Below are positions 1 to 9,670 of a stretch of 64,000 bases of DNA, piece by piece (positions within the stretch are counted from its first letter, which is position 1; each line of letters begins with the position of its first letter). The DNA comes from Tissierella sp. (GTDB taxonomy: Bacteria; Bacillota; Clostridia; Tissierellales; Tissierellaceae): positions 525,900 to 589,899 of the forward strand of contig NZ_JAVKTS010000003.1 in NCBI RefSeq assembly GCF_031460495.1, given 5' to 3'. The translations under genes and the position numbers were made by a program. The notes beneath the pieces were generated by a model, which saw only the letters and a program-made list of their open reading frames with translations, made no database searches and was not told the DNA's origin.

Positions 1-1285
1 TTATAGCTTGTCTTATAACCTCTATTTCGGCGTCACGAACAGCATCCTTTAGCAAAGGTATTTCTTCTATGGCAGTCGTAGTGTAATTCTTATGTTTTAC
101 AAGTCTTTCAGGCAAATGTTCAGGTAATATAAACCTACTTGATGATAGATTTATTGCTCTTTCTAATACATTTCTTAGTTCTCTTGCATTCCCTGGCCAA
201 TTATAGGATTTTAATATTTTAAGAGCGCTGGAAGTAAGTTCCTTTTCTCCTACATTCATCTCTTTAACTAAATATCCTAGAAGATTATCAGCTAAGGGAT
301 CTATATCTTCCAATCTATCTCTAAGGGGTGGAATTTCTATTGATACCACATTCAACCTATAATATAAATCTTCCCTAAACTTACCTGCTTTTATTTGTTC
401 CTCAATATTCTCATTGGTGGCTGCAATAATCCTAGCATCCAATCCAATCTTTTTATTTCCACCTATTCGCTCAAATTCCTTAGCTTCTAAAACCCTCAAA
501 AGCTTAGCTTGCATATCCAATGGCATGGTTCCAATCTCATCTAAAAAAATTGTCCCTCCTGAAGCGATTTCAAACTTGCCTTGCTTACCTTCCTTCTTAG
601 CCCCTGTAAATGCACCACTATCATATCCAAAAAGTTCAGATTCCAACAAATCCCTAGGAATTGCAGCGCAATTTATGGGAATAAAACCTCCACCCTTTCT
701 ATAGCTAGCCCTATGAATGGCATGGGCAAAGAGTTCCTTTCCAGTACCAGATTCACCTGTTATGAGGACAGTAGAATTTGTTTCCGCTGCCATTCGCCCT
801 ACCTTTTTCAGATAGTTCATTTTGGGATTTACTGTAATAATCCTATCAAAAGAATATTTACTTCCCTCAATCCTTTCGATTTCTCCCTTATATTTATTTA
901 TCTTAGATTGTAAATCAAGGAGTTGATGGGCTAATTCCTTTACTTCACTTATATCCTTAAAAAGCACTGTACCAACTGCTCCAATGATTTTGTCTCCCTT
1001 AATTATAGGGATACGGTTAGTAATCATATCGTGCCCTTGGATTCTTTGGACATCTCTAAGTTCTTTTACCCCTGTATTAACTACGATATGCATACGGGTA
1101 TTTTCGATAATATCTTCAACATGCTTCCCTATTGCATCTTCTTCTTTTATTCCCATAAGCTTTTCATAATTCATCTTTACAATTCTACCTTGAGGGTCAA
1201 CTAATACATACCCTTCATATGCATAGTTTAAAACATCCTCAATCATATCAATGCTATCCCTAAGCTCAGTTAATATATCTACCAC
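1..1285 (-). CDS. Sigma-54-dependent transcriptional activator (PAS + AAA+), 3' end outside window
   Basis: An open frame runs from a GTG at 1283-1285, preceded by AGGGGGTG five bases upstream, to the left edge of the window, so the C-terminal helix-turn-helix is mostly missing. Translation shows an N-terminal PAS-like sensor (about residues 10-120, including MNYEKLMGIKEEDAIGKH) and then a sigma-54 AAA+ domain. That domain has Walker A GESGTGKE, the sigma-54 contact loop GAFTGA, Walker B GTIFLDEIG and the motif NWPGNARELRNVLERA. Family knowledge: such proteins bind upstream enhancers and remodel sigma-54 RNA polymerase when the PAS domain detects a small molecule. No target operon is visible here, because what lies beyond the left edge is unknown. 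A second, distinct sigma-54 activator lies at 37.0-38.4 kb. Confidence 0.9.
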   Translation of the reverse strand, partial: MVDILTELRDSIDMIEDVLNYAYEGYVLVDPQGRIVKMNYEKLMGIKEEDAIGKHVEDIIENTRMHIVVNTGVKELRDVQRIQGHDMITNRIPIIKGDKIIGAVGTVLFKDISEVKELAHQLLDLQSKINKYKGEIERIEGSKYSFDRIITVNPKMNYLKKVGRMAAETNSTVLITGESGTGKELFAHAIHRASYRKGGGFIPINCAAIPRDLLESELFGYDSGAFTGAKKEGKQGKFEIASGGTIFLDEIGTMPLDMQAKLLRVLEAKEFERIGGNKKIGLDARIIAATNENIEEQIKAGKFREDLYYRLNVVSIEIPPLRDRLEDIDPLADNLLGYLVKEMNVGEKELTSSALKILKSYNWPGNARELRNVLERAINLSSSRFILPEHLPERLVKHKNYTTTAIEEIPLLKDAVRDAEIEVIRQAI

Positions 1286-1364
1286 AAAATCACCCCCTGA
1301 AAGATAGTCAATAGTGAAGAACTAATAACTAATAGTTAAAAGATTTTAATATATTCACTATTCA

Positions 1365-2471
1365 CTATTTGTTATTCAATAATATATCAACTATTCTCTC
1401 ACTTGCCTTTCCATCTCCATATGGATTTACTGCATTGGCCATTTTATTATATTCATCTTTATTGGATAGTAGAAGGTCAAGCTCATTAAATACATCATTA
1501 TATTTAGTACCTACTAATTTTGCTGTTCCTGCTTCTATTCCTTCTGGTCTTTCAGTTTCTTCTCTCACTACAAGTACAGGCTTGCCAAAGGTTGGTCCTT
1601 CTTCTTGAAGTCCTCCTGAATCTGTAACTATTAAATTTACCTTTGCCATAAGGTTTTCCATAGACTCATAATCTAAAGGCTCTATTAAATGTATTCTCTG
1701 ATTATTAGATAAAATTGAATAAGCTATTTCCCTTACCTTAGGATTTAAATGCATTGGGAAAACTAATTCTACATCTTCATATTTTTCTATAATATCTCTT
1801 ATGGCAGTAAATATATCTTCCATAGGTTCGCCAATGTTTTCACTCCTATGGGCTGTCATTAAAATCACTCTTTTATTTTCATAATCAAGACTATTTAATA
1901 AATCCAGCTCAAATATGTAATCATCTTTAATAACATACTTCAAAGCATCTATTACTGTATTGCCTGTAATAAAAATTTTGTCATCTGGATAATCTTCTTT
2001 CAATAAGTTTTGTCTATTTCTTTCTGTTGGTGCAAAATGATAAGCTGTAATTATGCCAGTTAGTTTCCTATTAGCTTCCTCAGGATATGGGGAATATAGG
2101 TTTCCACTACGAAGTCCTGCCTCTACATGGCCAATCTTTACTCTTTGATAAAAGGCTGCCAAAGCTCCTGCAAATACAGTCGTAGTATCTCCTTGAACTA
2201 AAAGTACATCAGGCCTCTCCTTTATGATTACCTCTTCAAGCCCCTTTAATGCTCTAGTTGTAATTTCAGTAAGAGTTTGCCCAGGTTTAAATATATTTAA
2301 ATCATAATCAGGCTCAATATTAAATATTCTTAGAACTTGATCTAACATTTCCCTATGTTGGCCAGTAATACATATAACAGATTCAATACCTTCTCTTTTT
2401 TCCAATTCTTTCACTATTGGAGCCATTTTAATCCCTTCTGGCCTAGTCCCAAACACAGTCATAATCTTCAT
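1365..2471 (-). CDS. wecB: UDP-N-acetylglucosamine 2-epimerase (non-hydrolysing)
   Basis: A 368-residue protein that interconverts UDP-GlcNAc and UDP-ManNAc in the cytoplasm for teichoic-acid or other surface-polymer synthesis. The N-terminus MKIMTVFGTRPEGIKMAP, the VEAGLRSG motif and the SGGLQEE stretch are classic for the family, and the length is normal. The frame is open for ten further codons upstream. I choose the ATG at 2471 because GGAGGGG lies just before it and the protein then begins at the conserved first strand. It is the last gene of a minus-strand run after wecA, whose lipid-linked GlcNAc product belongs to the same pathway. A 31-bp palindrome (2493-2523) sits just upstream of its ribosome binding site. 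Confidence 0.95.
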   Translation of the reverse strand: MKIMTVFGTRPEGIKMAPIVKELEKREGIESVICITGQHREMLDQVLRIFNIEPDYDLNIFKPGQTLTEITTRALKGLEEVIIKERPDVLLVQGDTTTVFAGALAAFYQRVKIGHVEAGLRSGNLYSPYPEEANRKLTGIITAYHFAPTERNRQNLLKEDYPDDKIFITGNTVIDALKYVIKDDYIFELDLLNSLDYENKRVILMTAHRSENIGEPMEDIFTAIRDIIEKYEDVELVFPMHLNPKVREIAYSILSNNQRIHLIEPLDYESMENLMAKVNLIVTDSGGLQEEGPTFGKPVLVVREETERPEGIEAGTAKLVGTKYNDVFNELDLLLSNKDEYNKMANAVNPYGDGKASERIVDILLNNK

Positions 2472-2492
2472 AAAATCCCCTCCATTTATTTT

Positions 2493-2523
2493 TTGACACA
2501 ATGGGACCGTCCCCTTGTGTCAA
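2493..2523. repeat. Palindrome TTGACACAA...GGGACcGTCCC...TTGTGTCAA
   Basis: Near-perfect 31-bp inverted repeat: outer arms TTGACACAA and TTGTGTCAA, inner GGGAC-C-GTCCC. It lies between wecA and wecB, upstream of the wecB ribosome binding site. It shares the GGGAC/GTCCC core with the hairpins at 2543-2561 and 7083-7115. Palindromes of this general type recur in clostridial intergenic regions (recollection, not checked here). Confidence 0.7.
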
Positions 2524-2542
2524 CTGTTTAGTTTAAAAAAAT

Positions 2543-2561
2543 GGGACAGTAATCCTGTCCC
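2543..2561. repeat. GGGACAG-taatc-CTGTCCC hairpin downstream of wecA
   Basis: A 7-bp stem with a 5-base loop, a few bases past the wecA stop codon (2569-2571). The sequence through 2569 matches the 7083-7115 element closely (both contain TCCTGTCCCT-TGTCCC), so this is a second copy of one dispersed hairpin family. It could attenuate transcription between wecA and wecB, but no clear T-tract follows. Confidence 0.6.
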
Positions 2562-2568
2562 TTTGTCC

Positions 2569-3591
2569 CTATTTCTTTTCAAATAAGCCTATTTTTAGTG
2601 CTATAAGTACTGTGATTACAAACATTGCAACAGATAAATATACTGCCTGTCTACTATTTGCTCTAGATACTAAGATGGCAAATGCTCCAAATATACCCGA
2701 TATACCATAAAGTATCAATACGGATTTTCTTTGAGAAAAGCCTCTATTTAGCAGTCTATGATGTAAATGTCCCTTATCTGCAGCTGCTATGGATTGTCCA
2801 TTTAGAAGTCTTCTAAATATTGCAAAGGTAGTATCAAATATAGGTACTCCCAATATTAATATTGGAGCAATTACAGCAATTGTAGCTACACTCTTCATTA
2901 CACCTTCTATAGATATGGCTGCCAGCATAAACCCTAGGAACATAGCTCCTGTATCTCCCATGAAAATTTTAGCTGGATTAAAGTTAAATGGAAGGAATCC
3001 TAAGCAAGCTCCTGCTAAAGCAGCAGACATGATGACAACGCTAGAATATCCAAAGGTGTGTGCTACTATCATGAGAGATATACTGGATATCATTGCAACT
3101 CCACAAGACAATCCATCTAACCCATCTATAAAGTTCAATGTATTTGTGATACCTACAACCCAAAACAAAGTAATAGGTATTGATAACCAATTTAAAAATA
3201 ATAGAGAGCTATCTTTGGAAAATGGGTTTGTAACAAAATCAATTTTAACATCTCCCAATATAAGTATGACTCCTGCTAAAATTTGAAATGCCATTTTAGC
3301 TTTTGGATTTAATTCCCTAATGTCATCTATGATTCCACCCATTACAATTACAGTTGCCCCTATTAATATGGAAGTTGTCTCTTTATTCAATGGTAAAAAT
3401 ACTAGAATAACAATAATTGCTGCAAAAAATATAGCTAATCCGCCTATTGATGGCATAGCAGTATTGTGTACTCTTCTATCATCCTTTGGCACATCAACTG
3501 CACCAACTTTAAATGCTAATTTCCTTACAAATGGAGTTGCTAAAAATGAGATTACCATTCCTAGCAAAAATGGCATTATAAGACCTTCCAT
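2569..3591 (-). CDS. Undecaprenyl-phosphate GlcNAc-1-phosphate transferase (WecA/TagO family)
   Basis: A 340-residue polytopic membrane protein of the MraY/WecA family. It transfers GlcNAc-1-phosphate from UDP-GlcNAc to undecaprenyl phosphate, starting teichoic-acid or other lipid-linked polymer synthesis. Visible signatures are the cytoplasmic DDRRVHN motif after the first membrane helix, NFIDGLDGLS, the catalytic-site GDTGAMFLG and the C-terminal GHLHHRLLNRG, which is characteristic of WecA/TagO rather than MraY. About ten to eleven hydrophobic helices are apparent. The start at 3591 has AAGGAGAGAT upstream. It sits 16 bases after upp and is followed by wecB, so donor-sugar epimerisation and the first lipid-linked step are neighbours. 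Confidence 0.93.
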   Translation of the reverse strand: MEGLIMPFLLGMVISFLATPFVRKLAFKVGAVDVPKDDRRVHNTAMPSIGGLAIFFAAIIVILVFLPLNKETTSILIGATVIVMGGIIDDIRELNPKAKMAFQILAGVILILGDVKIDFVTNPFSKDSSLLFLNWLSIPITLFWVVGITNTLNFIDGLDGLSCGVAMISSISLMIVAHTFGYSSVVIMSAALAGACLGFLPFNFNPAKIFMGDTGAMFLGFMLAAISIEGVMKSVATIAVIAPILILGVPIFDTTFAIFRRLLNGQSIAAADKGHLHHRLLNRGFSQRKSVLILYGISGIFGAFAILVSRANSRQAVYLSVAMFVITVLIALKIGLFEKK

Positions 3592-3607
3592 CTAAATATC
3601 TCTCCTT

Positions 3608-4264
<657 letters not shown>

Positions 4265-4292
4265 TTATTTTCCTCAAAGATTATATCATAGT

Positions 4293-4730
4293 TTACCCTT
4301 CAATTTCACTAATTTTATTAACTCTTTTTTCATGTCTTCCTCCAGCAAATTCAGAATTTAGCCATGTATCTACTATTTCAATAGCTAAATCCACTCCAAT
4401 TACCCTTGCTCCTAAGGCTAAAATATTTGCGTTATTATGCTCTCTACTCATTCTAGCAGAATAAGTATCCCCACATAATGCACATCTAATCCCTTTCATC
4501 TTATTGCAAGCTATGGATATTCCAATACCTGTACCACAGATAACAATAGCTCTATCTACTTCTCCACTAATGACAGCTTCTGCTACCTTCTTGCCATAAT
4601 CTGGATAATCTACTGATTCAAGGGAATCAGTTCCATAATCTATATATGCAATTCCCTTTTTATCTAAATACTCCTTAATATATTCCTTAAGCTGAAAACC
4701 ACCATGATCACTACCTATACCAATTTTCAT
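4293..4730 (-). CDS. rpiB: Ribose-5-phosphate isomerase B
   Basis: A 145-residue RpiB/LacAB-family isomerase that interconverts ribose 5-phosphate and ribulose 5-phosphate in the pentose phosphate pathway. It begins MKIGIGSDHGGFQLKEYIKE and contains the active-site cysteine in CGTGIG (about residue 65) and the catalytic histidine in REHNNAN. The start overlaps the upstream ywlE-type gene by four bases, which implies translational coupling. The ywlE-rpiB-upp order is typical of Firmicutes. Some RpiB relatives act on allose or galactose phosphates, but nothing in the context suggests that here. Confidence 0.95.
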   Translation of the reverse strand: MKIGIGSDHGGFQLKEYIKEYLDKKGIAYIDYGTDSLESVDYPDYGKKVAEAVISGEVDRAIVICGTGIGISIACNKMKGIRCALCGDTYSARMSREHNNANILALGARVIGVDLAIEIVDTWLNSEFAGGRHEKRVNKISEIEG

Positions 4731-5179
4731 TGTTTATCCCTCCTCAATATCTTAAACTGCATTATTGCCTCATAAATTTCATCCCTAGTCCTTTCATAAT
4801 ATGCCAAATTTCTTCCAAAGGGATCCGCTACATCTTTTTCTTCTCCATAGGCATATTTTAATAAAGTAAATAGCTTATCCTTCGCTTGAGGATAATTCGA
4901 TAGTATAAATTCCTTGTGAGATTGAGACAAAGTCAAAATCAAATCAGATTCATCAACCAAATCCCTATGGAGTTGTGAAGCTTTATGTTTAGATATGTCT
5001 ATTTTAATCTTTTTCATAGCTTCTATTGAATTTGGAGATGCCTGGGAACCATCATATGCTGAAATTCCTACAGAGTCCACATCTATATCCAGTCCCTTTT
5101 CCTTAGCAATGGATTTTAAAATACCTTCTGCCATGGGGCTTCTACAAGTGTTTCCTGTGCAAACAAATAATACTTTCAT
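4727..5179 (-). CDS. ywlE: Low-molecular-weight phosphatase, probable protein-arginine phosphatase
   Basis: A 150-residue member of the LMW protein phosphatase family. The P-loop VCTGNTCRS begins at residue 6, with the nucleophile Cys7 and Arg13, and an acidic DPFG motif supplies the general acid near residue 118. In Geobacillus/Bacillus YwlE, Thr11 in the loop (CTGNT) confers preference for phosphoarginine over phosphotyrosine, where tyrosine phosphatases have isoleucine. This protein has Thr11, so reversal of McsB-type arginine phosphorylation is the best guess. It sits between tsaC and rpiB as in many Firmicutes and overlaps rpiB by four bases. Tyrosine-phosphatase activity remains possible. 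Confidence 0.88.
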   Translation of the reverse strand: MKVLFVCTGNTCRSPMAEGILKSIAKEKGLDIDVDSVGISAYDGSQASPNSIEAMKKIKIDISKHKASQLHRDLVDESDLILTLSQSHKEFILSNYPQAKDKLFTLLKYAYGEEKDVADPFGRNLAYYERTRDEIYEAIMQFKILRRDKQ

Positions 5180-5192
5180 CTACTTCTCTCCT

Positions 5193-6254
5193 TTAGACCT
5201 TGATTATCTTCCCTGATGCTGCTTTCATCATCCTATTCATTATGGCTATACCAATATGAGATAATTCTACTCCTTCAGCTAAGATAATATCCACATTAGC
5301 TTCATCAAATAACCTTATTGTATTGAATAAATTGTGAGCAATAGTATTTATATCTTCTCTACTACCCATGGATATATTTACAGTTTCTTTAGCATATTCC
5401 TCATAATATTTCTTTGTTTCATCTGTACACATTATTCCTACAGTTTTTCCTTGAATCTTGTATTCCTTAGCATATGCAATAATTCCTTGGGTAATCCCTG
5501 CAAGATCTCCACTAAAAAGTACCATATCTGATTTCGGTGCATAATGTCTGTACTTTTGACCAGGAGACTTTGGAATAATATTATCATCTGACTTTATTAT
5601 ACTAGAATCTATAGATATATTGGGAATTATTTTTCTTAAACTTTCCTCTGTTACTCCACCTGGTCGAAGAATCATAGGTAAATCACTTGATAAATCCAAT
5701 ACAGTGGATTCTAAGCCTATGCCTGTATCTCCACCGTCAATTATCATATCAACTTTCCCCCACAAATCCTCTACCACATGCTTGGCAGATGTAGGACTTG
5801 GCCTTCCAGAAGTATTGGCAGAAGGTGCAGCTATGGGGACATTAGACAATTTAATTAAATCCAAGGCTATATTGTTTTCAGGCATACGAACACCTACAGT
5901 ATCAAGACCTGCTGTAGTTATATCTAAGACCTTATTAGATTTTTTTAGGAGTATAGTCAGTGGTCCTGGCCAAAACTCTTCCATACATCTTTTAGCTATG
6001 TCTGGAATATACTCTACTAATTCCCTTACTTGATCAATTGAATAAACATGAAGGATCAAGGGATTGTCTTCAGGTCTACCCTTTGCAGCAAATATTTTCT
6101 TTACTCCATTTTCATCAAGTCCATTGGCACCTAGACCGTATACTGTTTCAGTAGGAAATGCAACTATTCCACTATTTTTTATAATACTTGCAGCTTCTTT
6201 CATTAAACTAATATCTATATTTTCCTTATCTATTTTTAATATCCTAGTTTCCAT
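5193..6254 (-). CDS. ywlC: L-threonylcarbamoyladenylate synthase (Sua5/YwlC type)
   Basis: A 353-residue two-domain enzyme. It makes threonylcarbamoyl-AMP from threonine, bicarbonate and ATP for the universal t6A37 tRNA modification. The YrdC domain covers roughly residues 15-200 (FPTETVYGLGANG, KGRPEDNPLILHV, PSANTSGRPSPT) and the C-terminal Sua5 domain follows (SPGQKYRHYAPKS linker, then a Rossmann-like fold). The long Sua5 form, rather than short TsaC, is normal in Firmicutes. It precedes ywlE on the same strand with a 13-base gap. The ATG at 6254 begins METRILKIDKEN. The AT-rich region upstream separates it from the divergent ZIP gene. Confidence 0.95.
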   Translation of the reverse strand: METRILKIDKENIDISLMKEAASIIKNSGIVAFPTETVYGLGANGLDENGVKKIFAAKGRPEDNPLILHVYSIDQVRELVEYIPDIAKRCMEEFWPGPLTILLKKSNKVLDITTAGLDTVGVRMPENNIALDLIKLSNVPIAAPSANTSGRPSPTSAKHVVEDLWGKVDMIIDGGDTGIGLESTVLDLSSDLPMILRPGGVTEESLRKIIPNISIDSSIIKSDDNIIPKSPGQKYRHYAPKSDMVLFSGDLAGITQGIIAYAKEYKIQGKTVGIMCTDETKKYYEEYAKETVNISMGSREDINTIAHNLFNTIRLFDEANVDIILAEGVELSHIGIAIMNRMMKAASGKIIKV

Positions 6255-6297
6255 TGATTACTCCTCTTTTATATCACTTTACATCATTATATAGTAT

Positions 6298-6350
6298 TAC
6301 AATTCAATTCACAATTCATAATTCATAATTAATATTTTTCTTAGGCATTG
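6298..6350. repeat. AT-rich tandem CAATTCA/ATAATTCA motif
   Basis: The intergenic stretch between ywlC and the divergent ZIP gene holds reiterated CAATTCA, ATTCACAATTCATAATTCATAATT-type units. The same motif recurs at 9671-9716 and 16279-16371, so it is a dispersed AT-rich repeat rather than chance composition. Confidence 0.5.
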
Positions 6351-6376
6351 CATACTTATAGATGGGAGGGATGAAA

Positions 6377-7084
6377 ATGAATCCGTGGATTGTTGGAGTT
6401 GTTGGTCTTATAATAGGAATTGTTGGCATTAGTATAGGAAGTATGATTGGTATTTCAATCAAAAAAACAGATTTTGTTTTAAGTGTTTTATTCGGATTAA
6501 GCGGTGGTTTTATGATGTTTATAGTGAGCTTCCATCTATTTCCTGAAGCTTTCTATCTTGGTGGTACTCTTACAGTAATCACAGGAGTAACCATAGGTAT
6601 CTTGCTAATTATTATATTAGAAGTATTATTTGAAAAGATACAATCTTTTATTCCAATGAAATCCAGCATAATTATTGGACTAAGCATAGCTATACATAGT
6701 ATACCTGAAGGCCTGGCACTTGGGTCATCCATTACCACTGCATCTGACTTTAGTATAGTTTTAGCCATGGCACTACTAATGCACAATATTCCAGAAGGAA
6801 TTGTACTATCTGTACCTTTAAGTATGAATAAGGTTAAATCATGGAAGATAATTTTACTTAGTACATTAATTGGCATTCCCACAGGAATAGGGGCATATTT
6901 GGGAGCAAGTCTTGGTTCTCTATCAAATTCCATAATCCCTATATCCCTTGCCATTGCAGGAGGAATCATGCTCTACATAGTCTGTGATGAGCTAATACCA
7001 ACAGGAAAAACCCTCCACAAAGGAAGGGCTTCAAGTATCGCAACTATTATTGGATTTATATTAGGTATTATTGTATATTTTTAG
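6377..7084 (+). CDS. ZIP-family divalent metal transporter
   Basis: A roughly 235-residue membrane protein of the ZIP/GufA family, which imports zinc, iron or manganese. About eight hydrophobic helices are visible. The metal-site helices contain SIAIHSIPEGLALG and LLMHNIPEGIVLS, the paired HxxPEG motifs that define the family. The frame opens at 6362, but GGGAGGG lies inside that extension and is correctly spaced for the ATG at 6377, giving MNPWIVGVVG. It is a lone plus-strand gene inside a minus-strand block. It ends in a bidirectional hairpin (7083-7115) shared with the convergent DUF2383 gene. The metal specificity cannot be read from sequence. Confidence 0.9.
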   Translation: MNPWIVGVVGLIIGIVGISIGSMIGISIKKTDFVLSVLFGLSGGFMMFIVSFHLFPEAFYLGGTLTVITGVTIGILLIIILEVLFEKIQSFIPMKSSIIIGLSIAIHSIPEGLALGSSITTASDFSIVLAMALLMHNIPEGIVLSVPLSMNKVKSWKIILLSTLIGIPTGIGAYLGASLGSLSNSIIPISLAIAGGIMLYIVCDELIPTGKTLHKGRASSIATIIGFILGIIVYF

Positions 7085-7115
7085 TGGGACACTACTCCTG
7101 TCCCTCTGTCCCACT
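7083..7115. terminator. Bidirectional hairpin AGTGGGAC...GTCCCACT
   Basis: Eight-base arms AGTGGGAC (7083-7090) and GTCCCACT (7108-7115), with an alternative inner GGGACA/TGTCCC pairing. It lies exactly between the stop codons of the convergent ZIP and DUF2383 genes and overlaps both. It is related to the hairpin at 2543-2561. Confidence 0.65.
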
Positions 7116-7549
7116 TATGATAATAAACCTTTCAGCTTATGAATGGATTGTCTATCCTTTTCCAATATTTCACCTGCTAGATCTCTAGATTTTTCATCTA
7201 ATTTTCCTCTTAATATTTCTTCTGCCATATTAATCCCCTTTGTCTCCCCTTCTAAAGCCTTCTCAATAACTTCATTAACATCTACTTCTGAGCCTAATTC
7301 CATATTTAACTTCATTTCTCCCATTTTTCCCTTCATGAAAGTATTTTCATTTGGTTTCCCATCAATATTTTGTATATGATTGGCTAGGGTCTCAATATTG
7401 TCTCTATGCTGACTTTGAATATTTTTTAAATTATCTTTAATATCCCCATCTTCTATTCTGGATATAAATGTGTTAAAGCTCTCTACTGCCATATACTCCC
7501 CTTGCAACAAGTCATTAAGTGCCTTTATACTTTCTTTGTTTTGTTCCAA
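7115..7549 (-). CDS. DUF2383 / PA2169-type four-helix-bundle protein
   Basis: A 144-residue, highly charged, all-helical soluble protein. The pattern of about four amphipathic helices (LLQGEYMAVESFNTFISRI, NLKNIQSQHRDNIETLANHI and others) with ExxA...H residues resembles the ferritin-like DUF2383 family. Such proteins are often linked to stress or sporulation, but their function is unproven. It is monocistronic, converges on the ZIP gene and begins at an ATG at 7549 preceded by AGGAGG. There is no signal peptide. A role in metal binding is possible but not shown; the neighbouring metal transporter is only weak support. Confidence 0.75.
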   Translation of the reverse strand: MEQNKESIKALNDLLQGEYMAVESFNTFISRIEDGDIKDNLKNIQSQHRDNIETLANHIQNIDGKPNENTFMKGKMGEMKLNMELGSEVDVNEVIEKALEGETKGINMAEEILRGKLDEKSRDLAGEILEKDRQSIHKLKGLLS

Positions 7550-7646
7550 TTCATTTCCTCCTTGGTGAGACTTTTTTATCTATTCTATCTTCCCACTAAT
7601 TTAGAAATTTATTCTGGTAATTCTGGCACTAATCCTATTATCCTAC

Positions 7647-8444
7647 TTACGCCCATTTGCTAAAACCATGGGATAAATAAAAACCTATTAGGAATATGAC
7701 CATACTTAGTAAATATTCTAAGGTAAATTCAATCTGTGGTAATATAGTGATTATTGAGCCTCCTACAAAACCTAAAATAGCGTAATATGTATATCCATAA
7801 ATCTTCTTGAACAAAAAATTAATTATCCTTGCAAATAATAAAATAGAAAGGACAAATCCGATCCCCATAGGTATAAGTATGATTAAATCTATATTTGCAA
7901 TTCCATCAAGAACTATTTCATATGCGCCTATATACATTAAAATAAATGAAGAGCTAATACCGGGTATAATAGTTCCAAATCCTATAATTACACCATAAAT
8001 AATCAGGGCAAACAAGCTAGTATTGTCCACTGGAATGATATTTGAAGAACTATTTCTCCATATTGAAAATAAAGATGTTATACTAAATGCAATTAAACAA
8101 GGAAGAAGAAATTGTTTTTTAAATCCATCTCTATTAGCTTCCTTAATTACAGAAGGAAGTGCTCCTAGCATAAGTCCAATGAAGAGAAATTTAACTTGTG
8201 GCTCATGTTGCTCAAATAGATATTTCATAATATTACTAAAGCCTAAAATTCCTACACAAGCCCCTAGACCTAGAGGAAGTAATATAAATACTTTTTTCTT
8301 GAAATTCTTGAAAACATTTGCAATAGCATCAGTAATCTTGTCATAGACTCCAAACATTACAGCAAATGCGCCTCCACTAACACCAGGAGCAATGGCCCCT
8401 ATTCCAATTATAATTCCTTTTATAAAATCCTTAAAAAAATCCAT
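7647..8444 (-). CDS. DUF368 membrane protein, probable undecaprenyl-phosphate translocase
   Basis: A 265-residue polytopic membrane protein with the family's signature start FIKGIIIGIGAIAPGVSGGAFAVMFG and a second similar motif, FGTIIPGISSSFILMYIG, about 150 residues later, an internal pseudo-repeat of the fold. DUF368 proteins (PopT) were recently assigned, together with DedA proteins, to recycling undecaprenyl phosphate across the cytoplasmic membrane. That role fits the lipid-linked polymer genes (wecA, murJ paralogues) in this window. The gene is monocistronic downstream of prfA, from which a strong terminator at 8551-8584 separates it. Assignment to the family is firm; the transport role is inferred from homologues. 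Confidence 0.85.
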   Translation of the reverse strand: MDFFKDFIKGIIIGIGAIAPGVSGGAFAVMFGVYDKITDAIANVFKNFKKKVFILLPLGLGACVGILGFSNIMKYLFEQHEPQVKFLFIGLMLGALPSVIKEANRDGFKKQFLLPCLIAFSITSLFSIWRNSSSNIIPVDNTSLFALIIYGVIIGFGTIIPGISSSFILMYIGAYEIVLDGIANIDLIILIPMGIGFVLSILLFARIINFLFKKIYGYTYYAILGFVGGSIITILPQIEFTLEYLLSMVIFLIGFYLSHGFSKWA

Positions 8445-8550
8445 AATATCAACTCACTTTATATCCACAGCATTTTTGGCTACGGATTTTAAATTTATAA
8501 TTTATTTTAAATTATAACACTAGTATGTAGTTGCTTCAAGAAATCATTAA

Positions 8551-8584
8551 AACAAAAACTCCAGATTGCTCTGGAGTTTTTGTT
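8551..8584. terminator. Strong intrinsic terminator downstream of prfA
   Basis: Perfect 15-bp inverted repeat: aacaaaaactccaga (8551-8565), loop ttgc, then the complement (8570-8584), with T-runs on either side. It works in either direction and lies 14 bases after the prfA stop on the minus strand. Confidence 0.9.
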
Positions 8585-8598
8585 TTTACATATAAAAT

Positions 8599-9657
8599 TT
8601 AACTTAATTTTTCAGCTTGATCTGAGGTAATTAGACCATCTATCATCTCATCTAAATCCCCATCTACAAAAGCATCTAATTTATATAAGGTTAAATTGAT
8701 TCTGTGATCTGTTACTCTTCCCTGTGGGAAGTTGTAAGTTCTAATTCTTTCTGATCTGTCTCCAGTACCTACTTGGCCTTTTCTTTCTTCTGCTATTTCA
8801 GCTGCTTGGTCAGTTAGCATTTGATCATATATTCTAGATTTTAATATTTTCATAGCTTTTTCTCTGTTTTTAATCTGAGATCTTTCATCTTGACATGCAA
8901 CTATTACTCCTGTTGGTATATGTGTGATTCTAACAGCAGAGTCAGTAGTATTTACGTGCTGACCACCTGCACCAGAGGACCTATAGATATCTATTTTTAA
9001 ATCACTTTCATTAATCTCTATATCTACATCTTCTGCTTCTGGTAATACCGCCACAGTAGATGTAGAAGTATGAATTCTACCACTGGATTCAGTTTCTGGA
9101 ACCCTTTGAACTCTGTGTACACCAGATTCATATTTTAATCTACTATAAGCACCTTTACCCTTTATCATGAATATTACTTCTTTGAATCCACCAATTCCTA
9201 TTTCGTTGGTATTCATTATCTCAACTTTCCATCTATTTCTCTCAGCATATCTTGAATACATTCTAAATAGTACACCACAGAATAAAGCTGCCTCATCTCC
9301 ACCAGCTCCACCTCTTATTTCCACTATAACATTTTTATGATCATTAGGATCTGTTGGTATAAGCAGTACCCTTAGTTCCTCTTCTATAACTTCTAGAGCT
9401 GATTCAAGTTCTTTTATTTCTTCCTTGACCATTTCCTTCATTTCATCATCTAGTTTTTCCCTTAGCATTTCTTTAGCTTCTTCAAGACCTGTTCTAGTCT
9501 CCACATATTCCCTATACTTAAATACCAAAGGCTCTATATCAGAATGTTCTTTCATGACCTTTTGAAATAGTAGTCTGTCATTTATTACTTCCATATCCAT
9601 TGCTTTTTCGCCTAACTCCACATATCTTTCTTCAATAGCGGCTAATTTATCTAACAT
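8599..9657 (-). CDS. prfA: Peptide chain release factor 1
   Basis: A 352-residue class I release factor recognising UAA and UAG and triggering peptidyl-tRNA hydrolysis. The catalytic GGQ is in [18 protein letters not shown], and the PxT-type recognition region and [21 protein letters not shown] are present. The frame is open five codons further upstream. I start at the ATG at 9657 ([12 protein letters not shown]) because GGAGAGTG lies six bases before it and family members begin MLDRL. In RF1 organisms UGA is read by RF2, which matters here because a UGA codon at 34553 appears to be decoded as selenocysteine. PrmC, which methylates the GGQ glutamine, is encoded upstream in the same run, separated by two chrA genes. 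Confidence 0.97.
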   Translation of the reverse strand: MLDKLAAIEERYVELGEKAMDMEVINDRLLFQKVMKEHSDIEPLVFKYREYVETRTGLEEAKEMLREKLDDEMKEMVKEEIKELESALEVIEEELRVLLIPTDPNDHKNVIVEIRGGAGGDEAALFCGVLFRMYSRYAERNRWKVEIMNTNEIGIGGFKEVIFMIKGKGAYSRLKYESGVHRVQRVPETESSGRIHTSTSTVAVLPEAEDVDIEINESDLKIDIYRSSGAGGQHVNTTDSAVRITHIPTGVIVACQDERSQIKNREKAMKILKSRIYDQMLTDQAAEIAEERKGQVGTGDRSERIRTYNFPQGRVTDHRINLTLYKLDAFVDGDLDEMIDGLITSDQAEKLS

Positions 9658-9670
9658 TTTTTCACTCTCC

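Noticed and set aside
414..913. Two plus-strand frames at the left end
   Set aside because: They are antisense to the sigma-54 activator, whose minus-strand translation carries all expected motifs.
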